Part shown: positions 23,824-34,441 of the stretch, piece after piece
How positions within the stretch are numbered: the first letter of the stretch is position 1
How the letters are laid out: the number at the start of each line of letters is the position of its first letter
Origin: Amphimedon queenslandica
Lineage: Eukaryota; Porifera; Demospongiae; Haplosclerida; Niphatidae
Assembly (NCBI RefSeq): GCF_000090795.2
Contig: NW_003546676.1
Span: forward strand, 14,970 to 76,036
Direction: 5' to 3'
Length of the DNA stretch: 61,067 nt
Translations under genes and position numbers: made by a program
Notes under the pieces: model-generated
Databases searched by the model: none
Told to the model about the DNA's origin: nothing
Seen by the model: only the letters and a program-made list of their open reading frames with translations

Positions 23824-25720
23824 ATGGATCCTGAATACAATAAGGGGGTACAAAGTAGAATTTTTTGGAAATCCCAAACAACAGGCACAGTCAAGAGTAG
23901 GCCTGTCTTCAACCCCAGATCAGACATTACTGAACAAGGAAATTCAGAAAATGCTGACCAAAGGGGCAATTTCAGAAAATCCCCTGAAGGAGGGTTTTAC
24001 TCCAGTCTCTTTCTAGTCCCCAAAAAAGATGGGGGCAAGAGACCAGTCATCAATCTAAAACATCTCAATGCTTACGTCCTACCCTAGCATTTCAAGACTG
24101 AGGGTCTCCATACTCTGTTGGACATTCTAAAGGAAGGGGACTGGATGACAAAAGTGGATCTCAAGGATGCATACTTCACAATCCCAATTCACCTGTCAGA
24201 CAATTCTTTTCCACAAGAAGCCAAGACATCCAGTTCAACTGCCTGCCATTCAGCCTGTCTTGTGCTCCCTGGGTCTTTACAAAGACCCTGATGCCAGTGC
24301 TAACTCTGCTCAGACAGATAGGAGTCAGGTTTGTGGCATACATAGACGACATTCTAGTCCTGGCAGACAGTGGAAAAATTGCAAGACCACACGGAGGCTC
24401 TGATATACCTCCTGAGATCTGGGCTAAATAGTACACCCAGAGAAATCAGTAAGACAACCAACCCAAGAGATAGAATTCCATGGAATGATGGTGGACTTGA
24501 GAACAAGGGAGCTACGCCCCCAGGCCAGAAAATGAAGAAACTGAGGCAAGAGGCAGCCATGATCATCAGAGACCAATTACCTTCTCCCACTGCTAGAGAA
24601 GTGTCAGGCCTACTGGGAAAATTCAATTCAGTTTCCAAGGCAATTCCTCCAACCCCACTATTCTGCAGGGCATTACAGAGAGACTTGACAACAGCTCTGA
24701 ATCAGAGCAACCAGTGTTACGACACTCCTTGCAGGCTCTCATCAGCTGCCATAAAGGAGCTGGAATGGTGGAACACCCAGCTAATGAGCTGGAATAAAAA
24801 AAGTCTGGTCCTTAGGCAACCAGACCTTCACATAGAATCAGATGCATCCCTCAGAGGGTGGGGAGCATTATTTCAAGGGACACAGGCAGGTGGCCCTTGG
24901 TCCTAGCAGGAGCAACAACTGCACATAAACTGGCTAGAGCTGCTAGCAGCAACCTTAGCAGTCAAAGCCTTCTTAAAAGACCAAGAAAACAAGAGTGTGC
25001 TACTGCTTCTAGACAACCAGACAACAGTAGCTTATGTAAAAAACCTGAGTGGTACAGTCCCCGCCATGGCTACCAAACTAGCAAGAGAGTTGTGGATATG
25101 GTACTTGCAGAGGGACATACTTCTGACAGCACTGCATCTACCGGGGAAAGAAAATGTGATAGCAGACAGGGACTCGAGAGTGATGAAGGATCGCTCCAAT
25201 TGGATGCTCGATCTGGTGATCTTCCACCGGATCCAAAGGTACTTTCCTTGCCCAGAGATCGATTTATTTGCAACACGACTATCTCAACAACTACCCCGCT
25301 TCTACAGCTGGAGACCAGTGCCCCTTGCAGAAGCAAAATATGCTTTCATCCAAGATTCGGGACCAGTGAGGGGTTATGCCAACCCCCTTGGAACGTCATA
25401 GGAAGAGTACTACTGAAGGTGGAGTCTCATGGGGTGAAGCTGGTTATACTAATTGCTCCGATATGGCCGTCACAGACATGGTATCCAAGCATGCTGCTAG
25501 TCTCCAACCCACTGAGAATAGATCCTCAACGAGCAGCAATAACGGAGGATCATCTGGATCTGACTCCTTCCCTAGCCATGTGGCCTATCTCAGGCAACAC
25601 GATAAAGATTAGAAACTTTCATCAGAGGCTTCAGACCTCCTCCTATTATCATGAAGACAGAAGTCCTCACAGTCTTGCGACTCAAGTAGCAAAAAGTGGA
25701 TCGGCTGGTGCACTGAGAGG
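23824..25720 (+). pseudogene. DIRS reverse transcriptase-RNase H (broken)
   Basis: RT motifs run in order: [20 protein letters not shown] (about 23998-24060), MTKVDLKDAYFTIPI (about 24145-24190), and the catalytic YIDDILVLAD (YIDD at 24339-24350). Connection and RNase H follow with HIESDASLRGWGALF (about 24829), LLLLDNQTTVAYVKN and ADRDSRV. A DIRS-typical PEIDLFATRL and LIAPIWPSQTWYP tail ends near 25490. At least three frameshifts (near 24090-24200, 24370, 24900) and stops inactivate it. It would copy element RNA into DNA. Confidence 0.85.
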
Positions 25721-25744
25721 CAATGCGATCCAAATTCAGCACCT

Positions 25745-26530
25745 ATGGAAGATGTGGTTAATTTCTTAGCACATCTCTACAAGGAAGGATATCAGTACAG
25801 ATCCTTGAATGCCTACAGATCAGCCATTGTATCCATGCACACCCCCATTGAGGGGGTCACCATCGGCCAACATTCATTGGTCAGCAGACTATTAAAAGGG
25901 GCGATTGAATCACGCCCCCTCTACCAAGGTACCAAGGTACATTGAATGTGAGTGTGGTGCTATACCATATTGACGAGCACCAGTTTGATCAGAACTTGTC
26001 ATTAAAAGAATTCTCCTTACGCACAGTCATGCTACTGGCATTAACACGCCCATCTAGTTCAGCTGACATTTCGAAGCTGAATCTGAGATGGTACAGAAAT
26101 ACTCCAGAGGGCGCGGTGTTTACGCCAACAGCCCTGGCTAAACAATCCAGACTTGGTAGAAACTTAAAAGATTTTTTTCCCAAGGTTTGTTCAAAATGAA
26201 CGCCTTTGTCCATTGAAGTCACTGACACTTTATATTGAGAGGACAAAGGAACTGAGAGGGAACAATAATCAGTTGTTCATCTCGTTCATCAAACCACATC
26301 ATTCTGTGACGTCATGCACCATTGCTAGGTGGCTGAAGTTAGTCATGAAATCAGTTGGAATATATACCAGTGTATGCAAAGCTCACTCTGTTAGGAGTGA
26401 TAGTACTTTAGCAGTCTTTAAGCAAGGAGTCACAACTTAAAATATCGTAAGTGCAGCAGACTGGAACACAGAATGTTCTTTTCAACGATTCTATAATAAA
26501 CCTGTACGAGATACATCTTTTTGAAATCAG
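25745..26530 (+). pseudogene. DIRS tyrosine recombinase (broken)
   Basis: An N-terminal SAM-like core-binding stretch (VNFLAHLYKEGYQYRSLNAY) is followed by a catalytic region with LALTRPSSSADISKLNLRW (first Arg) and AHSVRS (the HxxR box, about 26380). AADWNTECSFQRFY supplies the W and the nucleophile Tyr. This order is typical of phage-integrase-type recombinases of DIRS elements. A stop after SRPLYQGTKVH (25945), another near 26200 and one before NIVSAADW break it. Confidence 0.8.
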
Positions 26531-26883
26531 TCCTCAAAACTACAAACAGCACCATTGATATGTGAGACTGAGCCTTCTGAAATATTATTACAAAGCAGCT
26601 AAGGCTGTGAAGTGGCTGAATGCTATTCTGGATTATGAGGAAGGTGAAGTCAAGCATATCAATGGTCTCCTGCCCATCCCTCCAAAAATATTGAATCATT
26701 GATATGCGGGACTTCACATTGCTTGAGTGGTTTGATAATGAGGTTACTGTTAAAAAGTCGTTATCAACAGGCCAACGTGATCTCATTGGGTCAGGGCTTA
26801 TCCCACCAATAGGTGGAGCGAGTTACCGTAAACTTTCTAATTATTACAACAAACTAACTGAAATTTAGAAAAGTAGGCCAAAC

Positions 26884-27342
26884 ACCATTGATAGCTCGAC
26901 TTCATCTTGATCTACTCCACCCAGATACAGCTGATAGGGTAATGAAGAAACAAGAGAATGGTGTCACTAACACTAAAAGACCTCGCAGACAGTTTGAATT
27001 AGGTGAGAAAGTTTTAGTTAGATATTATAATGGTCCGAAATGGATTATGAGAAAGGTTGTACGAATCACAGGTCCTATCTCATATCAAGTAGAAACTAAA
27101 AAATGGTTTGATGCGTCATCATGTTGATCAGTTGAGAACACAACACTTTGAAGAAAATACTGACTCTACTGATAATGACAGTGTCATATGATGATGATGA
27201 CTAGATAGAACATGATCAGTTCTCACGTAACCCTCCTGCCCCTGAGGCCTCTGTTCCATCTGCCCATGCAGATCGTGCGGTTTCCACTCGTTTGTCATGG
27301 TCCCAACCTCGTATCGATCGATATTCTCCCTCACGATACACT
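26884..27342 (+). pseudogene. Ty3/gypsy integrase C-terminal remnant
   Basis: LHLDLLHPDTADRVMKKQ, then RQFELGEKVLVRYYN and ITGPISYQVET, is the integrase C-terminal (chromo/GPF-Y-like) pattern of Ty3/gypsy polyproteins. One frame over, HHVDQLRTQHF continues it, and an end-of-polyprotein Arg/Ser tail ends in YSPSRYT and a stop. It has a frameshift near 27110. The 5-prime part is missing, cut where the DIRS right end lies. Confidence 0.75.
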
Positions 27343-28148
27343 TAAAGGGAACAAGTGTGGTATCTTTATATGGACAAACTTTGGCATCCATATACATGTA
27401 CATGCATACACTACCAATTATATATGTATTATTACATTGTTGTTTAGTTACGTGCATACTCATTATTATTCATGATTATTATAGTTATTGATATTATGTG
27501 TAGGTGGTATATTTTTTTAAGATTGTTTTTGTAACACACATACTCTCAGTTGTATAATTATATTCTGTTCTTTTTGTTCGTTCTTTCATATTATTTTAGT
27601 TCTTAAAGAGATATTACAGGCTTGGATTTTGATTGTTGTAAAAGTCTTTCATTGCTATAGTTCACTTTAAGGATTCTTGTGTTGATCATCATGGGTGATA
27701 CCACAAAAATAGGAAAGGTTTGTATAAAACCTGCACAAACTCACAAGTTACTTTTTTGTTGTATAGTTGGATAGAATTGTCCTTTTGAAGACTGAAGTTG
27801 CACAGATAACCAACAATATGAAACTATTGGCAAATCAAAGATGTGCAAAGACATCAGAAATAACATCCTTAAATAGTAAAATAGTATTTTGTATTGTTTT
27901 GACAAAAATTCATACTCTATCCACATGACAGGGCTTGCTTTCTTTGGCTGTTTTCAGAAAAAGAAAAATTTCCAACAAGTGAACTTTCAAAAAACTCAAT
28001 ATTCTCTATTTAATGACTAAAGGGTGGTTCTACTGACAAGCCCTGTAACCTTAATGGAGGGGGCGCTGGATGGAGTTACCACATTGGCCCTGCCTTATAT
28101 CCCATGATAAGACACTGATCACACTGAATGTCAGTGTATGGGCAGTTA
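27343..28148. other. Possible solo gypsy LTR/flank; no gene
   Basis: Immediately follows the gypsy stop codon. GAACAAGTGTGGTATC at about 27350 could begin a 3-prime LTR, but there is no second copy to define it. The rest is AT-rich and non-coding. Confidence 0.3.
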
Positions 28149-28343
28149 GTTAGCATTCGCAAGCCTCTCAATGGACAGCAGCACTGATACAGTCAAGTTA
28201 GCATTCGCAAGCCTCTCAATGGACAGCAGCATTGATACAGTCAGCAATGCAGATAGCAATAACAAGCCTCTCAATGGGCGGCAGCATACCGCCAGCAATG
28301 CAGATAGCAATAACAAGCCTCTCAATGGGCATGCAGCAAATAG
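28149..28343. repeat. Tandem repeat, ~48-50 bp unit, four copies
   Basis: Each unit carries AAGCCTCTCAATGG. Units start at 28149 and 28197 (GTTAGCATTCGC type, 48 bp) and at about 28242 and 28292 (GCAATGCAGATAGCAATAAC type, 50 bp). It lies just downstream of the minus-strand DIRS-like element. Confidence 0.85.
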
Positions 28344-28796
28344 CTAACCTCTGACCACATTGGGTATACAGGCAAAACTGATGGAGATGCATTGCCCCTA
28401 ACATATCAGCAACATTGTCTTTCACATATCAGATACAGTTGGTTATGGTGGCCAGGTTGCTGATGGTGACAGCTACAGTGATCATTGTCCTAGCACACCC
28501 AACCTATATAGGTGAGGGCATAAGTATAATGCTTGGGAGTGTGTAATAAAATCAACCTCCACTGGTGCATAGCACCAACTTTCCCAAACCCTAAACTGAA
28601 TTACATGCAGTTAGACCTATTATATACTAGAACTAAAGATTATTACAATTCTAACAATGATACCAATAACAATAGCAATACATGAATTAATAATTAATTA
28701 CAGTTACTTAGCCATATGTCTTTGCAGGAGTTGTGTTGACACTAAACATAGCTACCATGGTGGCGTACGGATGTATGATAAAAAGGCAGAAGACCT

Positions 28797-29775
28797 CTAG
28801 CGACTAAGTGTCTGAATGAGGGAGTCCTGCATATCAACCTGTGCAGCTATCATAGCTGCTTCTATCCCATTGTATTGTGATGCATCTACTCCACACGATG
28901 GCAATGTTTGACGCACCTCTGCCACTAAGTACGGTCTACACAAGGGGCGACTGTCTGGAAGAACAAATAATGTGCCTGGTCCTGCAGGGCAAACAGCCAA
29001 ATATGACAAGACTGCAGCAACCAGACGCACAGCTCGCAGCCAGTTTTTCCTACATAGAGTGACACACCTGCTCCAAAAATGTCAGTCTTTCTCTGTCATT
29101 AGTGAACAACCTTATAATCAGGCTGACTGCGGCTACTGACCCTGACATCTCCCCATGCTAAGACTGATTGGTTAACTGAACGTTGTGCCAAGCATATAAA
29201 CTCCCCTGACAGCGAAAATGCAAAAAAGCCTAGGCACCAGGCAGCCCATGGCATTTGATTCTCATATGACACTGGCAAAGCTGATAACACAGATTAGAAA
29301 TACCGTAGTACTCTCTGGGTCATTGGGAATCAAGGTGGATGAACAGATCTTTGGCTGCAACAGCCTGCATTACATAGTGTACTCTGCTAATCCTGGGTCT
29401 TGGCCCCATGTGACGATATTGTGAAATCTAAGGCCACTAAGATACAAACGTATAGATTTTGGAGTATGTGAATCATTAAACAAATATGATACAAAACGGC
29501 ACCAAGTAACATCACACAAAGGGAAAGGAGATAAAGACGTAATGGTAAAAGGCCAAGTAACGTCTGGTGCTGGATTTGTTAGCAGTAAGTGTACTAGGCA
29601 CTAGACCCTGTAAAAGGAAAGCCTGAACCATGTTATCCAGTGAGTGGAGCTCCAGTCGGGCTGTTTCCTCAGTAGCAGCTGGATTATCTGAGCTGGAACA
29701 ATCACGTGGGGCACTTGTGTGAAAGATTAGAAAAAGCAACAACATTATTGCAAGATACTGCATCAGCAGCAACAT
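28797..29775 (-). pseudogene. Tyrosine recombinase of second DIRS-like element (broken)
   Basis: LLQGLVPSTLTANKSSTRRY opens the core-binding domain (about 29625). MPWAAWCLGFFAFSLSGEF belongs to the catalytic domain (about 29240), with Ser where the first Arg would be expected. AVLSYLAVCPAGPGTLF and CGVDASQYNG lead to DSLIQTLSR at the end. The HxxR box expected after the Tyr-Asn-Gly is missing, apparently through a small deletion. The middle of the domain (29500-29300) is out of frame. Confidence 0.75.
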
Positions 29776-29882
29776 TCAATTGACCAGGTATGTTCTGCGG
29801 AAAAGTGAAATTTATAGTATGCCAAATAGAGAAACAAAGTACGCAGCAGATGATTCAACAGCAAATCTTTAGCAAATCTCTT

Positions 29883-31300
29883 TCATATGATAGCCACAAC
29901 AGCCAAATTATCACAATGAATGCAAACATGTTGGCCTTCCCACTGGTGACCCCACACTCCCGCTGCCATAACACTTGGAATCAACTCCTTCTGTGCTATG
30001 GCAACCTCCTGCCAGGATGCTGGCCATTGTATCTTGAACCACCCAGATGAACCTTCAAGTGCACCACACCCATAGGAGCCCAACACATTAAAGAATTCAT
30101 GATGCGATGCTGATTGCAAAGGGAAAAATGACATACCATTCCACACCTTGAGAAAATGATGCCACAACAGCAGATCAGCTTGAACTGACAAGTTAAGGCA
30201 CACAAAATGATGTGATTTGTGCACCTTTGAAAGCAGACTGAACAAATCCTTCACAGACATTCTTTCAGGTGGTATTACTGCTGCATCATGGGCCCAATGG
30301 CCTAAAAAAGACTCAAGCTCTTTTCCCACTCCTTAACCATAACCTGCAATCGTGCCAGCTTCTCTAGAGGTAGTCTCAACTGAAAGCAAACCATGTCTAT
30401 CAAGATGTCCAGAAAGGTGACAGAGGTAGATGGGCCTTCCATCTTATGAGCAGCACCAGGGATGCCTGTGTCACTAAACACTTCCGATGCCAAAGAAGCA
30501 GAGACTGCAGCATCATTGGCGACCCCACAAACAAAAAAGCATCTAAAATATATAGGAGCCACTGCACACCCCGACAATGAATGCTCCAGGTGAAAGCATC
30601 AGCGACTGCTATGAAAAACTTGGGCACAGACTGAAGGCCAAATGGGAGGCTACGTTCAATATAGATCCCATTACCCCACTCAATTTTAAGGAGATGGTGG
30701 TCATTAGGATGTACTGGCACAATTCGATATGTGTCCCTAAGATCCATTTTTACAAGTTGAGTACCCTGCCCTAGGCTCAGGATTATAGCTACTGCATTGT
30801 CAACAGATGCATAAGCCAAAAAACACGGCTTAGGCTCAATTCCATCCTTGATGCTCACTCCATCTGGAGATGATAGATCTACAATCATACGCCACGTGCT
30901 TGAGTGTAGTTTAGGAACTCGGCCAATGGGACTCTCATGCACAATAGATACCATAGCTTGCATCAAAGGGCCCACCAAAGATCCACGGTCCAACTTTGTC
31001 TGAATGCACAAAAACAATTTTCGAATGCTCAACTGCTGATGGGTGATTACAATGACTAGCACACAATGGGCATTGTCTATCGAAGCCAATATGAAATCCA
31101 AATTGAAACCCATCCCACAAACCTCTCATCAGGATGAATGCTGAAGGCTGGTAGCAAAGATGCAAGCATTATAGGAGTGGGTCCCCGAGGAAGTGATAAG
31201 TGAAGATCTCTCTCCCCTCTCTGTGGCTGCCTAAGATCAGAAGGTCCTCCATATAGCAATACAGGCCATCAACTATCCCCATAAGTTGTAGGACAAGGTG
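29883..31300 (-). pseudogene. RT-RNase H of second DIRS-like element (broken)
   Basis: SLVGPLMQAMVSIVHESPI, WRMIVDLSSPDG and TQLVKMDLRDTYRIVPV are the RT fingers/palm, the last with the first catalytic Asp. The catalytic box reads YILDA where Y.DD is expected, so an Asp is lost. ESFLGHWAHDAAVIPPERM and IHCDNLAVVAI are RNase H-like. Frames change near 30320 and 30420-30500. It is the longest open stretch of this element (237 codons at 30400-31113). Confidence 0.8.
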
Positions 31301-31460
31301 AGACAATAATACCCCACCTAGCGCAAAGGAAACAGAACCATAAATCGCTGCATAAATTAAAAACACAACTAGCAAAACATTGCAACTCAAACAAACAACG
31401 ACCTCAATCAAAAGCAACATTTCAATGCTAATAAGTTCTAGTCAAAGGAAAACAAAATGA

Positions 31461-32400
31461 TTAAGAATGTAAGAACAAGGGACCAGAGCCTGACTTTGAA
31501 GGAGGGTGGTGGCGATAAGACTTAGATGTTGATGGGCAAGAGCTCATGCGATGTGATCCCTGGCATATGGTGCACATATGATGAAAGACACACGACCCTG
31601 GAACAGCACAACTGCCCCTGTTCGATGACAAACAGATGTCAGACCTGCGATTCCAACGATTCTGAGTACTTAGGGATGGAAGCACACGCTGCTGGACGAG
31701 ATGTACGGTGTGATCAGGTTTCTGACATAATGTGCACAAGAGACCACTAGTGCCGGCTCTATTATTCAAAACAGTTGCTGCTTGAATCCCAGAATCAAGT
31801 GACATTGCAGAGTATGATCAATAGCTGCTTGGCGTTTGAATATCATATTGTACTCCTGCCACCCATTTCCACCATGATGCAGAGATTCACAAGTAATAAG
31901 ATGGCAATACGGTGGCATATCTTTTGTCCTGGGGTAAGATGTGAGGACTTTTATATATCCGGCAAAATAGTACATCCATGATACCAGTGATGGCACTTCC
32001 CTAAGCCTAGTACAAAGACCAGTAGTGTGACCATGAAGATCCTCCAGCAGCTCATGAAGGGACACATTATCAGCTAAAAGATCCCTCACTTCAACAAATT
32101 CCCCACTCCTGATCCTTAGCACTAGCCTGTGAGGGATTGGTTCCGATGTAGGAGAGAGGACAAAACCCAGTGGAGACACTGTCAACGCATCCAATGGAGA
32201 CTTAGTGGGTATTGGAAAGCCAACTCTTGACACAGAAGATGAAACTCTAGGACCATCACCAAAAGATGCCCATACAGTCTCATCAGTGGGACAGCTGACT
32301 GAGCAGCTTATGTCACAAGGGAGACAGATGCTAAAACCCTGGAGCTTGGCATGCTATCCAATGGGCGAGAAACTTAAGAAAAAAATACACTTACAATAAC
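31461..32400 (-). pseudogene. Gag-like region of second DIRS-like element (broken)
   Basis: The frame 32233-31766 reads IPHRLVLRIRSGEFVEVRDL with an acidic/Leu heptad-like stretch. The next frame (31805-31461) contains CTICQGSHRMSSC, a C-x2-C-x3-H-x4-C knuckle, and a Ser/Pro-rich C-terminus. Position and zinc knuckle fit gag. A stop separates the two pieces. Confidence 0.55.
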
Positions 32401-33229
32401 CCCCATCAAAACGATGATCAAATTATACGTAACACACCAATAAGAGCTAACGCAACACTAATTACACACACAAACTTATGCACCACTGGCAGATGTATAT
32501 GTTGAATTAGCAATCTCATTAATGCAGTGGTAAGAAATGATGATAATGAATTATAACATAAGTTATAAGCAGATCGCTACCATAGAAACATACACAGCAG
32601 AATGACTATAAAAGCTATTTATAAACCATGTCCGCACAAACCAGTACAGCGAAAATTGTTATAACTGAGAGCCTAAAACACAAAGCAAGACTTTCTACAA
32701 AACATCAACCTGAGGAGAAATAGTGCATATTTTACATATAACTGACCACGGGTCACACCAGTAAAATACACTACAGCTGTCACTGCTTCTACACTGATTT
32801 AATACCTAAATCACCAAGAACCACCACCACAACATAACGGCACCACGACTGTGTAGACTACAATAAGACTAAAGTTAATAACCCACTCCACAAAATCAGT
32901 TACAATAATACTTATTTTTGTTCATCCTACAAGTAAGAGTACTCTTTATGTTTGCAAATTGTTACTAATAATAAGAACAAACAACACTGATAATAATGAT
33001 AATTAGTACCTATTTCAAAAGACGATATTGATGGTGTCTGTGAATTGTCTTTAACAATGCAGGTAATATTTTAATATCTATTTTGAACTACCTGTATCTT
33101 TAGGTGACTTAAGTTTGTCTCTATATTTTTCGAGAAGTATGATAATAAGTTTTTAATTTAACTAGCCTGTAGCTTGACAAGCTGTCCTTTCACTTTCGTC
33201 TGTATAATGATGATTACATGTATACCTCA
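32401..33229. other. No gene recognised
   Basis: AT-rich sequence; may include the 5-prime terminal repeat of the minus-strand retroelement, but no repeat partner is visible. Confidence 0.35.
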
Positions 33230-34180
33230 TGAGTAAGTGAAGTAATAACAGCACCTGTTTCTTCCTTGCCAGTACTATTACCTTCAACATCTATACAAGT
33301 ATTTATGGCCAATTGTGTTATAGATTTAACTTACTTAAGACAGCATTTGGCTCCTAGAGGCTGAAGATTAATTAAAAGTTAGGTTTCTTATGAACATATG
33401 GTATCTAACTTTCTCATAATCATGACCACATTTAACATTTCTGCTTTCCGTTAAAGTGCCTAGGATATGACGTCTAATGGTATTTTACCATAAATAGGCA
33501 GTGAACAATCTCGTTGAAGTTCTTTCACTAATAATTCAACTTCAAGTTTGCTGCATTATTCTTGAAGTTAGGAATGTCATTTCCTGGCCATTTTTGTCTG
33601 GTTGCAGCAGCAACTTTGTTCTGAAGTCAAGTTCTTTATTAGATCTAATTTCAGCAACCTTGTACCTTTTGGTCTTTCTGGGATGCTAGTACTTCCCGTA
33701 GTTTATGCTTGAGTTTCATCACAGAGCTATTAAACACTTTCCTCAGTTTCATTTGATCTTTCAACATTGACAATCCACACTTCTTTAATTGTTCAACAGA
33801 AGCACAATTAACTAACAGCGGAAGAGTTTCACTATCGACATGTTGCTTTATGGAAAAATCACAATGACATGCATTTGCAGTGTAATGTACATGTCGTTGT
33901 CAAAATATGGTATTATCACATCTCATATGCATGTGATATGAAATTGATATCACATTATATACATTTTCTGTATTGCATTATGTTTATTTAGTAATATATT
34001 GCCAATTCAAAATCTCAGTAGCTATTAAATTCTCAGTAAAATGCTAACCTTTGAAGTATTTCCCTGTTTCATCTAAAACTCTTCAATCCACTTGAAAACA
34101 TGATCTGTGCTCCATTCTGTGACATTTGTGTTTTTATCTCACTAACTACCATTTCATTCAAACTGCAGCTACTCAGTACT
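33230..34180 (-). pseudogene. SAM-domain protein remnant
   Basis: The minus-strand exon near 34125-34055 reads WSTDHVFKWIEEF, then (frame +1) LDETGKYFK before a GTTAGC donor. After an intron, acceptor CCATAAAG near 33845 opens HVDSETLPLLVNCASVEQL, KKCGLSMLKDQMKLRKVF. Trp start, helix pairs and the ..L..G.....Q..L..... end match a sterile alpha motif (protein-protein interaction) domain. Downstream pieces to 33270 (GKIPLDVIS) are eroded. One frameshift and several stops; likely a gene captured by or part of a transposon. Confidence 0.5.
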
Positions 34181-34441
34181 GTATACTCACTATAATGTAT
34201 ATGGATCTAGCATATGGTAAGTCTTGATAGTGCATACTTTAGATTGTACCCTTACTAAAGCTTGGTTCCTAATGCTGTGACAGATATAATTTACACGAGC
34301 TTATCACACAAATTACGTACCGGCAGCTACCTCTTCCTTTCCTCCATCACAGCTGTTGTGTCATGAGCACAAGCACATGTGTTTAGCTATCACGTGATGA
34401 CTTAATAATAATAATTAATACTTTATAATTAATAAGCTTAA

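Larger units (their letters stand above)
22540..26880 (+). mobile_element. DIRS-type retrotransposon
   Basis: Gene order gag, RT-RNase H, tyrosine recombinase, with no integrase and no LTRs. The left end (about 22600-22712) is an inverted copy of the right end (about 26770-26880): TTTTCTAAATTTCAG, TCCACCTAT and GATCACGTTGGCC recur in complement. A second block (TTCAGAAGGCTTAGTCTCAC at 22578-22597) reappears inverted at about 26557-26590, inside the end, as expected of the DIRS internal complementary region. All three genes are broken. It lies directly beside the RecQ/DUF6589 element. Confidence 0.85.
28600..32400 (-). mobile_element. Second DIRS/Ngaro-like retrotransposon (minus strand)
   Basis: From right to left: gag-like frame (32400-31461), RT-RNase H (31300-29883) and tyrosine recombinase (29775-28797). 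The proteins are clearly different from the DIRS at 22.5-26.9 kb. Terminal repeats were not found by eye, so boundaries are approximate and DIRS versus Ngaro is unsettled. All genes are broken. Confidence 0.75.

Noticed and set aside
24997..25401. Two overlapping long frames (24858-25769 and 24997-25401)
   Set aside because: Only the second carries RNase H-type motifs; the first is the same DNA read one base off, open by chance until its last third.
27341..27350. TTAAAGGGA as a third T2-like MITE end
   Set aside because: No inverted partner with TTAA downstream; chance match after the gypsy stop codon.
28149..28343. CRISPR-like array
   Set aside because: Adjacent full-unit tandem copies with no unique spacers, in a eukaryotic-type context.
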